Positions 11,688 to 20,928 of a DNA stretch of 64,000 nt are shown piece by piece. Source of the DNA: Pseudomonadota bacterium. Its GTDB lineage: Bacteria; Pseudomonadota; Gammaproteobacteria; Burkholderiales; Thiobacillaceae. The translations under genes and the position numbers were made by a program. The notes beneath the pieces were generated by a model, which was not told the DNA's origin, made no database searches, and worked only from the letters and a program-made list of their open reading frames with translations. Every line of letters starts with the position of its first letter. The stretch's first letter is position 1. The DNA is taken from NCBI GenBank assembly GCA_021820845.1, contig JAKADC010000009.1:58288-122287 (forward strand). The letters run 5' to 3'.

Positions 11688-13139
11688 ATGAGCGAAGAAA
11701 TCCTCGTCAACGTCACGCCGCAGGAGACTCGCGTCGCCGTGCTGCACCTGGGCTCGGTGCAGGAGCTGCACATCGAGCGCGCCAAATGCCGCGGGCTGGT
11801 GAGCAACATCTACATGGGGCGCGTGGTGCGCGTGCTGCCTGGCATGCAGTCGGCCTTCATCGACATCGGACTCGAGCGCGCGGCCTTCCTTCACGTCGCC
11901 GACATCTGGGAGGAGCGCCACAACGGCGATCCCGAGCGCCCGATCGAGCAGGTCCTGCACGAAGGGCAGACGCTGATGGTGCAGGTGATCAAGGATCCGA
12001 TCGGCACCAAGGGCGCGCGGCTGTCCACGCAGATCAGCTTTGCCGGACGCTACCTGGTCTACCTGCCGCAGGAAACCCATATCGGCATCTCCCAGAAGAT
12101 CGAGGGCGAGGAGGAACGGGAACACCTGCGCCAGAAACTGCACCGGCTGATGCCGGCCGACGCGACCGGCGGCTTCATCGTGCGCACCATGGCCGAGAGC
12201 GCCGAGGACGTCGAGATGCAGGCGGACATCGAATACCTGCGGCGGCTGTGGAGCAGCATTCAGTCGCGCGGCAACTGCGTCGTGCCGTGCCTGCTGTACC
12301 AGGATCTCGACCTGTCGCTGCGCGTGCTGCGCGACTTCGTCAACCGCGATACCTCGCGCATCCTGATCGACTCGCGCGAGACCTATCAGCGCATGACCGA
12401 GTTCGCGCAGAACTACACGCACGCCGTGCTCGAGAAGTTGCACCACTATGGCGCCGACCGGCCGCTGTTCGACCTGCACGCGATCGAGGACGAAATCGCC
12501 AAGGCGCTGGGGCGCCGCGTCGACCTCAAGTCCGGCGGCTACCTCATCATCGACCAGACCGAGGCGCTGACCACGGTCGACGTCAACACCGGCGGCTTCG
12601 TCGGCGCGCGCAACTTCGACGACACGATCTTCAAGACCAATCTCGAAGCCGCACAGGCGATCGCGCGCCAGCTGCGCCTGCGCAACCTCGGCGGCATCAT
12701 CATCATCGACTTCATCGACATGGACAACGTCGAGCATCAGGAGGCGGTGCTCACCGAGCTGAAGAAGACGCTCGCGCGCGATTCGACGCGCACGACCGTG
12801 AGCGGCTTTTCCGCGCTCGGCCTCGTCGAGATGACGCGCAAGCGGACCCGCGAATCGCTGGCGCACGTCCTGTGCGAACCCTGTCCCACGTGTGCCGGAC
12901 GCGGCGAGATCAAGACCGCGCAGACCGTGTGCTACGACGTGCTGCGCGAAATCCTGCGCGAAGCGCGCCAGTTCGGCGCGCGCGAATACCGCATCGTCGC
13001 TGCGCAAAGCGTGGTCGACCTGTTCCTCGACGAGGAATCCGGCAGCCTTGCCCAACTGATCGATTTCATCGGCAAGCCGGTGTCGCTGCAGGTCGAGACC
13101 ACCTATCCGCAGGAGCAGTACGACATCATCCTGCTGTGA
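11688..13139 (+). CDS. rng: Ribonuclease G
   Basis: Single-strand endoribonuclease of the RNase E/G family; matures the 5' end of 16S rRNA and takes part in mRNA decay. The 483 residues match RNase G (about 489) and not the much longer RNase E. The N-terminal S1 domain begins near IYMGRVVRVLPGMQSAFIDIG. The metal-binding catalytic acids are D298 (TVDVNTGG) and D341 (IIIIDFIDMD), 43 residues apart as in RNase E. The zinc-link cysteines are in CEPCPTCAGRG. The leader holds the nested inverted repeat described separately. Confidence 0.96.
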   Translation: MSEEILVNVTPQETRVAVLHLGSVQELHIERAKCRGLVSNIYMGRVVRVLPGMQSAFIDIGLERAAFLHVADIWEERHNGDPERPIEQVLHEGQTLMVQVIKDPIGTKGARLSTQISFAGRYLVYLPQETHIGISQKIEGEEEREHLRQKLHRLMPADATGGFIVRTMAESAEDVEMQADIEYLRRLWSSIQSRGNCVVPCLLYQDLDLSLRVLRDFVNRDTSRILIDSRETYQRMTEFAQNYTHAVLEKLHHYGADRPLFDLHAIEDEIAKALGRRVDLKSGGYLIIDQTEALTTVDVNTGGFVGARNFDDTIFKTNLEAAQAIARQLRLRNLGGIIIIDFIDMDNVEHQEAVLTELKKTLARDSTRTTVSGFSALGLVEMTRKRTRESLAHVLCEPCPTCAGRGEIKTAQTVCYDVLREILREARQFGAREYRIVAAQSVVDLFLDEESGSLAQLIDFIGKPVSLQVETTYPQEQYDIILL

Positions 13140-13182
13140 TGGGCGAAAACCGCTTCGCGCCCTTCGTGGAGGAGCGCTCGCC

Positions 13183-13809
13183 GTGAATACGCGCCGGCCT
13201 TCGTATTGGAAAACCGCCTGCGCCGAGCTTTCCGCGGCCGATCCGGTGATGGCAGCGCTCATCGCCCGCTATCCCGACGCCATCCTCGCCGATCGCGGCG
13301 ACCCCTTCCAGACCCTCGCGCGCGCCATCGTCGGCCAGCAGATTTCGGTGAAGGCCGCCGACAGCATCTGGGCGCGCTTCGCCGAATTCGCCGAACGGGT
13401 GGCGCCGGACCGTATCGCCGGCCTGGAACTCGAGGCGCTCGCCGCCTGCGGCCTGTCGCGCCGCAAGGCCGAATACCTGCGCGACCTCGCGGGACACTTC
13501 GCCGACGGCCGCATCGAACCCGCGCGCTGGAAGACAATGGACGACGAAGCCGTCATCGCCGAGCTCGTCGACGTGCGCGGCATCGGCCGCTGGACCGCCG
13601 AGATGTTCCTGATCTTCAGCCTGCGCCGCCCCGACGTCTGGCCGGTCGACGACATCGGGCTGCAGAAGGCCGTCGCCCTGCATTACCTCGACGACGCGCG
13701 TCCGACTCGCGAGGCGCTGCGCAGGCACGGCGAGCGCCATGCCCCGTGGCGCACCGTCGCCACCTGGTATCTGTGGCGCAGCCTCGATCCGGTGGCGGTG
13801 CAGTACTGA
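13183..13809 (+). CDS. DNA-3-methyladenine glycosylase II (AlkA-type HhH-GPD)
   Basis: Removes alkylated bases such as 3-methyladenine in base-excision repair. The 208-residue protein has the helix-hairpin-helix-GPD core: DPFQTLARAIVGQQISVKAAD, then the hairpin VRGIGRWTAEMFLIF, then the catalytic Asp in WPVDDIGLQ. It lacks the N-terminal extra domain of E. coli AlkA (282 aa), so it resembles the shorter yeast MAG-like enzymes. GTG start at 13183, 43 bases after rng. It converges on the TauE/SafE gene with a 12-base gap. Confidence 0.9.
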   Translation: MNTRRPSYWKTACAELSAADPVMAALIARYPDAILADRGDPFQTLARAIVGQQISVKAADSIWARFAEFAERVAPDRIAGLELEALAACGLSRRKAEYLRDLAGHFADGRIEPARWKTMDDEAVIAELVDVRGIGRWTAEMFLIFSLRRPDVWPVDDIGLQKAVALHYLDDARPTREALRRHGERHAPWRTVATWYLWRSLDPVAVQY

Positions 13810-13821
13810 CGGCTTGCGGAC

Positions 13822-14586
13822 TCAGCCGTAGATCTTGATTCCGTAGACGGCGGTGAGCAGGCTGCCGAGCCCGATCACCGTGCCCTCCAGCCACCGCTTC
13901 GGGATCCGCCGCGCCAGCCGCCCGCCGAGCAGGCCTCCGGCGACGGCGCCGACCAGCGTCACCAGCGCCGGGACCCACGCGATCACGCCGCTGGCCACCA
14001 GCGGCGCCAGCGCCACCGAGGTGACGCCGGTCGCCAGCAGGTTTTTCACCCCGTTCAGTTCATGCATGTCTTCGATGCCGGACAGGGTGAGCGTCGCGAG
14101 CAGCATGATGCCGAGGCCGGCGTTGAAGTAGCCGCCGTAGAGGCCGAGCGCGAACGTGAGAAACAGGGCGAGCGGCCGCTTGCCCGACGGGTCCGCGGAA
14201 ACGAGGCGGCGGCTGGTTGCGAGCAGCCGGCCCTTGAAGGCGAAGGCGAGGGTGGCGAACAACAGCAGCCAGGGCACGGCCTGCATGAAATGGCGGTCGC
14301 TGCTGTGCACCAGCGCCCAGCCGCCGAGCGCGCCGCCGGCCACGGCTGCGGCCATCAGGCGGGGCAAGGCGCTGCGATGCCGCCCGAGTTCGTCGCCGTA
14401 GCTCATCAGCGCCAGCGTGTGGCCCGGCCAGATGGCGAAAGAGTTGGATGCGTTGGCCGCCACCGGCGGCACACCCGCCGCCAGCAGCGCGGGAAAGGTG
14501 AAGAAGGTCCCGCCCCCCGCGATGGCGTTCGCCGCGCCGCCGAGGAAGCCCGCGCCGATCAGCAGAAGGCCGTGCCAGGCGTCCAT
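13822..14586 (-). CDS. TauE/SafE-family sulfite/anion exporter (DUF81)
   Basis: Integral membrane protein of 254 residues with two homologous halves. The first half opens with the conserved LLIGAGFLGGAANAIAGGGTFFTFPALLAAGVPP; the second repeats the pattern at FALGLYGGYFNAGLGIMLLATLTL. About eight membrane segments are seen. Family members move sulfite, sulfoacetate or other organosulfonates outward, but substrates vary widely and cannot be read from the sequence. It converges with the glycosylase gene and lies just upstream of livF, with 36 bases between them, in the same direction; whether it shares the liv transcript is unknown. Confidence 0.85.
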   Translation of the reverse strand: MDAWHGLLLIGAGFLGGAANAIAGGGTFFTFPALLAAGVPPVAANASNSFAIWPGHTLALMSYGDELGRHRSALPRLMAAAVAGGALGGWALVHSSDRHFMQAVPWLLLFATLAFAFKGRLLATSRRLVSADPSGKRPLALFLTFALGLYGGYFNAGLGIMLLATLTLSGIEDMHELNGVKNLLATGVTSVALAPLVASGVIAWVPALVTLVGAVAGGLLGGRLARRIPKRWLEGTVIGLGSLLTAVYGIKIYG

Positions 14587-14622
14587 CGATCCGCGCGGGC
14601 GAATGCCGCCGTGTCCGGGCGC

Positions 14623-15339
14623 TCAGCCCAGATAGGCGGCAAGCACCCGCTCGTCCTCGCGCAGGTGGGCGGGCGTCCCCTCGATGGCGATGCGGCCCCG
14701 GTCCATCACGTAGGCGTAATCCGCGACCTCCAGCGCGCTCTTCGCGAACTGTTCCACCAGCAGCAGGGTGATGCCGGCTTCCTTGAGGCGGCGGATGGTG
14801 TTGAACACCTCCTGCACGATGACCGGCGCGAGGCCCATGGAAGGCTCGTCCAGCAGCATGACCTTGGGTTTGGCCATCAGGGCGCGGCCGATGGCGAGCA
14901 TCTGCTGCTCGCCGCCCGACAGGGTGCCGGCTGCCTGCTGGCGGCGCTCCCTGAGCCGGGGAAACAGCGCGTAGATCCCCTCCAGGTCGGCTGCGGCGCG
15001 GGCGCGAAAACCGAAGAACCGGGGCAGGCGGCAGTAGGCGCCCAGCAGCAGGTTGTCTTCCACCGTGAGGGGGCCGAATACCTTGCGGCCTTCCGGAGAA
15101 TGCGCCATGCCGAGGCGGGCGACGCGCGAGGCGTCCAGATCCTGGACCGGCCTGCCGTCCAGCAGGACGCGTCCGCGATTCGGCCGGATCATCCCCGAAA
15201 TCGCGCGCATGCCGGTCGTCTTTCCCGCCCCGTTGGCGCCGATCAGGGCCACCACCGTGCCCGCCTTCACTTGCAGGGAAACGCCGGCGAGCACTTCGCT
15301 CGTTCCGTATCCCGCATGCAGATTCTCGACCGTCAGCAT
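14623..15339 (-). CDS. livF: Branched-chain amino-acid ABC transporter ATPase LivF-like
   Basis: One of the two ATPases that drive a HAAT-family importer. The 238 residues hold Walker A (GANGAGKTT at 34-42), the signature LSGGEQQMLAIGRAL and Walker B VMLLDEPSMGLAP, where the SMGLAP tail is typical of LivF. The chain ends in YLG. A good RBS (AAGGA) precedes the ATG. It follows the fused livM-livG gene after 13 bases. The amino acid or amide actually carried is not known. Confidence 0.92.
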   Translation of the reverse strand: MLTVENLHAGYGTSEVLAGVSLQVKAGTVVALIGANGAGKTTGMRAISGMIRPNRGRVLLDGRPVQDLDASRVARLGMAHSPEGRKVFGPLTVEDNLLLGAYCRLPRFFGFRARAAADLEGIYALFPRLRERRQQAAGTLSGGEQQMLAIGRALMAKPKVMLLDEPSMGLAPVIVQEVFNTIRRLKEAGITLLLVEQFAKSALEVADYAYVMDRGRIAIEGTPAHLREDERVLAAYLG

Positions 15340-15352
15340 CGTCGTTCCTTTT

Positions 15353-17296
15353 TCACGCAGCCGGGGCAGGCGCCACGCCGTCCGTCGCGCCGAGATAGGC
15401 TTCGATCACCTTGGGATCGCGCTTGATCTGCTCCGCCGTCCCCGCCGCGATGATGCGGCCGCCGTCGAGCACCGTCACGACGCTGCACAGTTCGCTGATC
15501 ACGTCCATGTGGTGCTCGATCAGGATGATGCTGATGCCCCGTTCGTGGATGAGCTTGATGATCCCCAGCAGCTTGTTCACGTCCGGATGCGCGAGGCCGG
15601 CCGCGGGCTCGTCGAGGATCAGCAGTTCCGGCTTGCGCGCGAGCGCGCGCGCGATTTCCAGCAGGCGCTGGTCGCCGTAGGTCAGGTCCTTCGCGCGGCT
15701 GCGGGCCTGCTCGCCGAGGCCGACCAGTTCCAGCAGGGCCAGCGCGGCGGCGCGGGCGCGGTTTTCCTCGGCGCGTGCGAGTCCCAGCAGGACGAGCGGC
15801 AGCGGGCTGCGGTAGACGTCCTTGAGCGCGACCATGACGTTGTCCAGCGCGCTCAGCTCGCCGAACAGCTGGAGATTCTGGAACGTGCGCGCGACGCCGC
15901 TGCGCGCCACCTTGAACAGGCTCCCGGCGGGCAGCGCCTTGCCCCGCAGCAGGATGTCGCCTCCGGTCGGGGTGTAGAGGCCTGAAATGACATTCACCGC
16001 GGTGCTCTTCCCCGAGCCGTTGGGGCCGATGAGGCCGTGAATCTCCCCCGCCCGCACCGTCATCGAAATGCCGTCGACCGCCTTGACGCCGCCGAAGTAG
16101 CGCTCGAGTCCGCGCAGTTCGAGCAGCACGCTGCCGTCGACCGTCCGCTTCGGCAGAACGTCATCCAGCGGCGCCGGCGCCGGCAGGGGCGGCGGCGCGA
16201 TGCGGAACAGCCTGGCGAGGAAGTGCGCGGCGAATCCCATCAGGCCCTCGGGCAATCCGACCACCACCGCGAACAGCATCAGGGCAAAAATCGCCTTGCG
16301 CCAGTCTTCGGTGTTCTCGACGACGAAGCTCCCCGCGACCAGGACGCCCATCGCCACCACCGGCGCCAGCGCCCGGAACGGCCCCGCGGTCTTTTTCAGC
16401 AGGCCGCGCGTGCCTGCCGCGACGGCGATGATGAGGCCCGCTGCCGAAATCAGCTGGAAGAGCCCCCGGTTGGACAGCAGGTTGGGCAGCAGGGCGATCA
16501 GCGAGGCGCCCACCAGGGCGCCCCACAGGCTCTTGCGTCCGCCCAGCACCACACCCAGAAGCAGGATCACCATCAGGTCCCAGCCGAAGCTTTGCGGCTG
16601 GAGATACTGGAAGTTGAACGCGTACAGGCCGCCCGCCAGACCGCCGAGTCCCGACGCCAGCGCAAAGCCCGCCACCTTGTGCCGGTAGGTCCCCACGCCC
16701 ATCGCGTCGGTGGCGACGGGACTGTCGCGCAGCGCCTCGAAAGCCCGCCCCCACTGCGACGACAGCAGATTGCGCATCCCGATCCAGACCAGTGCGAGCA
16801 GCAGCAGGCATAGCCAGAAGAAGCCCGGCGCATCCAGCGTCATGCCGAGGAAGGGCGGCCGGCTCACCTGCAGGCCCTGCGCGCCCAGGGTCAGGCCTTC
16901 CCACTCGTTCAGCGTGGTCGCGCTGAGCGCGGAGAAGCTCAGGGTCGCCAGCGCGAACTGCGGGCCTTCCAGGCGCAGCGCGGGAAAGGCGAGCACGGTG
17001 CCGAACACGAGACCGACGCCGAACCCCATCGCCAGCGAGGCGAGCATGCCGAACTCGAGATGGGCGACGCTGAGGCCGGCTGCATAGGCCCCGAGGCCCA
17101 GAAAGGCCGCCTGGGCCAGATTCACCTGGCCGAGATAGCCCACCGTGACGTCGAGTCCGATCAACAGGATGCCGTAGATCGCGAGCAGGGTGATGAGGCC
17201 CAGCACGTAGCTGTTGTTCACCACGAGGGGAATCGCGGCGAGCATCGCCAGGACGGCCAGCTCGGTACCGCGAATCAATAACAGCCGTTTCCACAT
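15353..17296 (-). CDS. Fused LivM permease-LivG ATPase
   Basis: A 647-residue fusion. Residues 1 to about 320 are the LivM-type permease, with about ten membrane helices and motifs such as GYLGQVNLAQAAFLGLGAYAAG and DSPVATDAMGV. Two or three further helices follow, then a linker. From about 390 comes the LivG-type ATPase, with Walker A GPNGSGKST, signature LTYGDQRLLEIARALARKPELLILDEPAAGLAH and the end AYLG. Fused LivM-LivG proteins exist in proteobacteria but are a minority arrangement. The ATG at 17296 has AAGGTG eight bases upstream; a GTG at 17305 would overlap the livH stop by four bases and add three residues. It acts with LivH, LivF and LivK. Confidence 0.9.
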   Translation of the reverse strand: MWKRLLLIRGTELAVLAMLAAIPLVVNNSYVLGLITLLAIYGILLIGLDVTVGYLGQVNLAQAAFLGLGAYAAGLSVAHLEFGMLASLAMGFGVGLVFGTVLAFPALRLEGPQFALATLSFSALSATTLNEWEGLTLGAQGLQVSRPPFLGMTLDAPGFFWLCLLLLALVWIGMRNLLSSQWGRAFEALRDSPVATDAMGVGTYRHKVAGFALASGLGGLAGGLYAFNFQYLQPQSFGWDLMVILLLGVVLGGRKSLWGALVGASLIALLPNLLSNRGLFQLISAAGLIIAVAAGTRGLLKKTAGPFRALAPVVAMGVLVAGSFVVENTEDWRKAIFALMLFAVVVGLPEGLMGFAAHFLARLFRIAPPPLPAPAPLDDVLPKRTVDGSVLLELRGLERYFGGVKAVDGISMTVRAGEIHGLIGPNGSGKSTAVNVISGLYTPTGGDILLRGKALPAGSLFKVARSGVARTFQNLQLFGELSALDNVMVALKDVYRSPLPLVLLGLARAEENRARAAALALLELVGLGEQARSRAKDLTYGDQRLLEIARALARKPELLILDEPAAGLAHPDVNKLLGIIKLIHERGISIILIEHHMDVISELCSVVTVLDGGRIIAAGTAEQIKRDPKVIEAYLGATDGVAPAPAA

Positions 17297-17301
17297 GTCC
17301 G

Positions 17302-18180
17302 TCACACCTTCCGGATGGTGGCCTTGCCGAACACCCCGTTGGGGCGTACGGCGAGCGCGAGGATGAGCAGGACCAGGCCGGGCGCCTCACGCCAGCCGCT
17401 GCCGAGGTAGAAGCTGGTCAGGCTTTCGAGGGCGCCGAGGAAGAGGCCCACCAGCACCACGCCGAATCCCGAATCGAGTCCCGCGACCACGGCCACCGAG
17501 AAGGCCTTGAGCACCAGCACCGAGGCCATGGTCGGCCCGACCGTCGTGATCGGCGCGACCAGGATGCCGGCCATGGCGGCGACCAGCCCCGACAGGCCGT
17601 AGGAAAGCTGGATCGTGCGCGTCGCCGAAATGCCCATGAGCTGGGCCGCGTCGCGGTCCGCCGACACCGCCTCGAACGCCTTGCCGAGCAGCGTCTTGCG
17701 CTTGAAGAGTTCGACCAGGCCCATCACCGTCAGCACGCCGACCGCGACCGACAGCTCCAGCGGCGTGACGTCGATGCCGAAAAAATGCAGCGGATCGGAG
17801 GGAATCGGCGTGGGGAAAGGCCGGTCGTCGCGGCCCCAGATGTTTTCCGCGGTGGAGAAACCGAGCAGGCCGAGAATGATGGTGAGGAGAATCCAGCCCT
17901 CGCTCTTCTGCTCGAGGGCCAGGCGCACGCCCGCCCGCTCGACGAACAGCCCCAGCGCGGCGCCGAACAGCATGCCGCCCGGCACCACCAGCCAGTACGG
18001 CAGGCCGGTATCGATCAGCGTGAGGCTGAACAGGGCGGACAGCATCACGAGTTCGCCCTGGCCGAAGTTGATGCTCTTGCTGGTGGCGAAGGTCAGCTGA
18101 AAGCCATACGCGACGAGGGCGTAGACCATGCCCATCAGCGCCCCGCTCACGGCCAGTTGAACGATCAGGAGGGTATACAT
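17302..18180 (-). CDS. livH: Branched-chain amino-acid ABC transporter permease LivH-like
   Basis: Inner-membrane permease of 292 residues with about eight helices. The pattern MGMVYALVAYGFQLTFATSKSINFGQGELVMLSA at the N-terminus and LMGISATRTIQLSYGLSGLVAAMAGILVAPITTVGPTM in the middle are those of LivH. It pairs with the permease half of the LivM-LivG fusion. It lies 58 bases downstream of livK with a strong GC hairpin between them, and its stop abuts the fusion gene. Confidence 0.93.
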   Translation of the reverse strand: MYTLLIVQLAVSGALMGMVYALVAYGFQLTFATSKSINFGQGELVMLSALFSLTLIDTGLPYWLVVPGGMLFGAALGLFVERAGVRLALEQKSEGWILLTIILGLLGFSTAENIWGRDDRPFPTPIPSDPLHFFGIDVTPLELSVAVGVLTVMGLVELFKRKTLLGKAFEAVSADRDAAQLMGISATRTIQLSYGLSGLVAAMAGILVAPITTVGPTMASVLVLKAFSVAVVAGLDSGFGVVLVGLFLGALESLTSFYLGSGWREAPGLVLLILALAVRPNGVFGKATIRKV

Positions 18181-18211
18181 TTTTTCGTGTCGTCCGCGCT
18201 CGAATGGAGCC

Positions 18212-18230
18212 GGGGGGCGTTACGCCCCCC
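18212..18230 (-). promoter_or_regulatory. GC-rich intercistronic hairpin between livK and livH
   Basis: Six G, CG, a TTA loop and the matching CG with six C form a perfect eight-base stem in the 58-base gap. There is no U run after it on the minus strand, so it is more likely an RNA stabiliser or partial attenuator than a full terminator. Such a hairpin could keep the binding-protein message more abundant than that of the membrane genes. Confidence 0.45.
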
Positions 18231-18238
18231 TTGTCGCC

Positions 18239-19465
18239 TTATTGGCCGGCGTTCTTCATCAGGCGCTGGCGGTCGGCCTGGTTCGCGAACACCACGCGGC
18301 CGTCCTGAACCATTCCCATGACCACGCGATCGCGGCGGAATGCCTCATGAGTCTGCTCGTCGGCCGGATTCCACTTGGAGTAGGGGTGCTTCCAGGTGGC
18401 AATCACGCCTTTCACCGGCTCCTTGAGGTCCTCCAGCGCGTCCTTGATCTTGTGGGTGTCGGTGCTCTTCGCCTGCTTGACCGCGGCGGCGAAAATGTAG
18501 ACGGCATCGTAGCCTTGGGCGGCGGACATCGGCGAAGGAATGCGGCTCACGCCATAGGTCTTGTGATAGCTTTCGATGAAGCTCCGGGCCTTGGGCGTGA
18601 TGGGGTCCTCGATGAAGGTCTGCGGCATCAGCGTGCCGTTGCCGTTCTTGCCGGCGTTGTCGATGTAGTTGGACATCGAGAGCGTCCAGCCGCCGATCAG
18701 CGGTACCTTCATGCCCAGTTTCGCCATCCCGTTGGAAACGGCGGCCAGCTCGGGGCCGATGCCCCAGATCAGGATCGCCTGCGCGCCGCCGAATTTGGCT
18801 TTCAGCAGTTGCGCGGTCATGTCCTTGTCGCCGATGTTGAATTTCTCCGTCGCCACGACCTGGAGCCTGTTGCCCTGCTTCCTGATCTGGTTGAGGAGAT
18901 CGTCGCGGCCCGATACGCCGTAGTTGGTCGAATCGTGGATGATCGCCACCTTGGTGAACCTGCGGTTGATGGCCTCTTCGACCACCATGGAGGCCTGGAT
19001 CCCGTCATCGGCGGAGAACCGGAAGATCGAGAGGTCTTTCACCCCGGCCTTGCTCCACTGGGTCATGGACGCGGAGCCGGCCGCCGGCGTGATGATCTTG
19101 GTGAGGCCTTTTTCCTGGCAATATTTGTCCCCTGCCAGACAGACGCCGGTGTTCACCGTTCCGATCACGCCTGCCAGGTCCTTCATCGACGTCAGTTCCT
19201 GGGCGATCAGGGCGCCGCGTTCGTTCTTCGCCTCGTCGTCGCGCTCGATGACTTCGATCTTCATTTTCTTCGCACCCACCTGAATGCCGCCGGCGCGGTT
19301 GATTTCATCGATCGCGAGCTTGGCGCCGTCGCGCATGGAGACGCCCATGGGCGCCGAGCCGCCGGTAAAGGGCCCGGTAATGGCAATCCTGACCGTATCG
19401 GCAGCGTACGCCTGGAGCGCGAACAGGCCCGTCGCGAGCGCGGCCAACATCGTTTTTTTCATCAT
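18239..19465 (-). CDS. livK: Periplasmic branched-chain amino-acid binding protein LivK-like
   Basis: Substrate-binding protein of the HAAT family. The 408-residue chain starts with a signal peptide (MMKKTMLAALATGLFALQAYA, cut before ADTV) and continues VRIAITGPFTGGSAPMGVSMRDGAKLAIDEINRAGGI, the Peripla_BP_6 opening. GGAG lies nine bases before the ATG at 19465; a start 12 codons earlier lacks an RBS. It is first in the livK-livH-livMG-livF order. At 408 residues it is longer than E. coli LivK (369). The ligand could be leucine/isoleucine/valine, an amide or an aromatic acid. Confidence 0.9.
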   Translation of the reverse strand: MMKKTMLAALATGLFALQAYAADTVRIAITGPFTGGSAPMGVSMRDGAKLAIDEINRAGGIQVGAKKMKIEVIERDDEAKNERGALIAQELTSMKDLAGVIGTVNTGVCLAGDKYCQEKGLTKIITPAAGSASMTQWSKAGVKDLSIFRFSADDGIQASMVVEEAINRRFTKVAIIHDSTNYGVSGRDDLLNQIRKQGNRLQVVATEKFNIGDKDMTAQLLKAKFGGAQAILIWGIGPELAAVSNGMAKLGMKVPLIGGWTLSMSNYIDNAGKNGNGTLMPQTFIEDPITPKARSFIESYHKTYGVSRIPSPMSAAQGYDAVYIFAAAVKQAKSTDTHKIKDALEDLKEPVKGVIATWKHPYSKWNPADEQTHEAFRRDRVVMGMVQDGRVVFANQADRQRLMKNAGQ

Positions 19466-19555
19466 TGCAGTCTCCGTCAAAAGTTGATCCCGTTTACCCA
19501 AGCCCGGATGTTCGCCGCGGCTCTGCGGATTATAGGCTGGCCATCCAGCGCGCGT

Positions 19556-20329
19556 TCAGCAGGCCATGCCGATCTCGACCAGGACCGGCGCGTGGTCCGA
19601 CGGCCTCTCCAGCTTGCGCATGTCGCGGTCGATGGCCGCCCCGGTACAGGCCGCGGCGAGCGGTTCCGACAGCAGGATGTGGTCGATCCGGAGCCCGTGG
19701 TTGCGCCGGAAGCCCATCATCCGGTAGTCCCACCAGGTGAAGGCCTTCTCGGGCTGCTCGAACAGCCGGAAGCTGTCCTTCAGGCCGAGTGCGAGGAGCT
19801 TGCGAAACCGTTCGCGCTCGGGCTCCGACACGAGCACGCTGCCCCTCCAGGCTTCCGGGTCGTGCACGTCGCGGTCTTCCGGCGCGACGTTGTAGTCGCC
19901 GAGGACGGCGAGCCTGGGATAGCGCACGAGCTCGTTCTTCAGCCAGTCGGCCAGCGCGTCGAACCAGGCGAGCTTGTAGGGATATTTCTCGGAATCGAGG
20001 CTCTGCCCGTTGGGGCAATACACGCACACCAGCCGTACCCCGTCGACGGTGGCGGCAATGACGCGCTTCTGCTCGTCCTCGACTCCGGGGATGCCGACGC
20101 TGACATCGGCAAGATTCGAGCGGCTCAGGATGGCGACGCCGTTGTAGGTCTTCTGGCCGGCGAAAACGACGCGGTAGCCGGCGGCGGCCAGCTCGGCGGC
20201 GGGAAACGCCTCATCGAGAAGCTTGGTTTCCTGCAGGCATACCGCGTCGGGCTGGCGGGTGGCGAGAAAATCCAGCAGTTGCGGCAGCCGGACCTTGAGC
20301 GAATTGACGTTCCATGCGGCGAGTTTCAT
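19556..20329 (-). CDS. xth: Exodeoxyribonuclease III
   Basis: AP endonuclease and 3'-5' exonuclease of the Xth/ExoA family. The 257 residues begin [21 protein letters not shown], with the metal-binding Glu in VCLQETKL, the catalytic segment [17 protein letters not shown] and the end [11 protein letters not shown] ... [10 protein letters not shown]. All conserved acids, the Asn and the His of the fold are present. It is a single gene on the minus strand, 90 bases beyond the livK start. Confidence 0.95.
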   Translation of the reverse strand: MKLAAWNVNSLKVRLPQLLDFLATRQPDAVCLQETKLLDEAFPAAELAAAGYRVVFAGQKTYNGVAILSRSNLADVSVGIPGVEDEQKRVIAATVDGVRLVCVYCPNGQSLDSEKYPYKLAWFDALADWLKNELVRYPRLAVLGDYNVAPEDRDVHDPEAWRGSVLVSEPERERFRKLLALGLKDSFRLFEQPEKAFTWWDYRMMGFRRNHGLRIDHILLSEPLAAACTGAAIDRDMRKLERPSDHAPVLVEIGMAC

Positions 20330-20366
20330 GGCGCCGAGTTTACCGCAGGCCCAGGCCGCGCACCGG

Positions 20367-20873
20367 CTAGGGAGCCGGCGCCGGCGGGGGCACCGGCACG
20401 TGGCCGGGCAGCGCGGATTTCGGATAGCCGGCCTGGTCGAGCGCGGCCTGCCAGCGGCCCGATTCGAAGCCCTCGATTTTTTCGCTGCCGACCAGCAACA
20501 CCGGCACGTCGAGCTTGCCCGTCAGCTTCTGCACTTCGTTGCGGGCGGCCTCGCTTGCCCGCAGATCCTTGCTGCTGAAAGGCACGCCGCGCTGCACGAG
20601 CAGCTGCCGCGCCTGGTCGCACGGCGCGCCGCACGCACTGGTGTAGAGCGTGACAGGGTGCTGTTCGCGCGCGACTCGGACTGCATACGGTTCGTTTTCT
20701 TCGATGACGCTGCCCTTGAAGGCTCTTTGCCGGGCGTCCCGGGCGCTGGCCGGCGGCGGCTGGTCGCTGTAGACCGAGCGGCCCTGCGCGTCCTTCCATT
20801 GATACATCTGGCCTGCGACGGCCGGCACGGCGGCGGCGAGCCCTGCCGCCAACAAGACAACTCCTGCTTTCAT
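20367..20873 (-). CDS. Exported DUF4124-glutaredoxin-like fusion protein
   Basis: A 168-residue protein with a signal peptide ([21 protein letters not shown]). A DUF4124 segment follows ([19 protein letters not shown], residues about 23-41). From about 73 comes a glutaredoxin-like domain whose active site is CGAPC in [19 protein letters not shown], with the cis-proline block LDVPVLLVG. The tail is proline-rich. DUF4124 occurs in many envelope proteins of betaproteobacteria and has no assigned function. The likely role is thiol exchange in the periplasm, but the partner is unknown. It sits between xth and prlC without overlap. Confidence 0.8.
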   Translation of the reverse strand: MKAGVVLLAAGLAAAVPAVAGQMYQWKDAQGRSVYSDQPPPASARDARQRAFKGSVIEENEPYAVRVAREQHPVTLYTSACGAPCDQARQLLVQRGVPFSSKDLRASEAARNEVQKLTGKLDVPVLLVGSEKIEGFESGRWQAALDQAGYPKSALPGHVPVPPPAPAP

Positions 20874-20928
20874 CCTGCGCTCCCGAATGGCCCGATCCCC
20901 CGCTATTACGGCGCGTCCGGAAAAAGCT

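Noticed and set aside
15353..17296. LivM-LivG fusion as an assembly artefact
   Set aside because: The frame is continuous with normal codon use across the linker, and the linker region looks like coding sequence; fusions of this kind are known, so I keep it as real pending resequencing.
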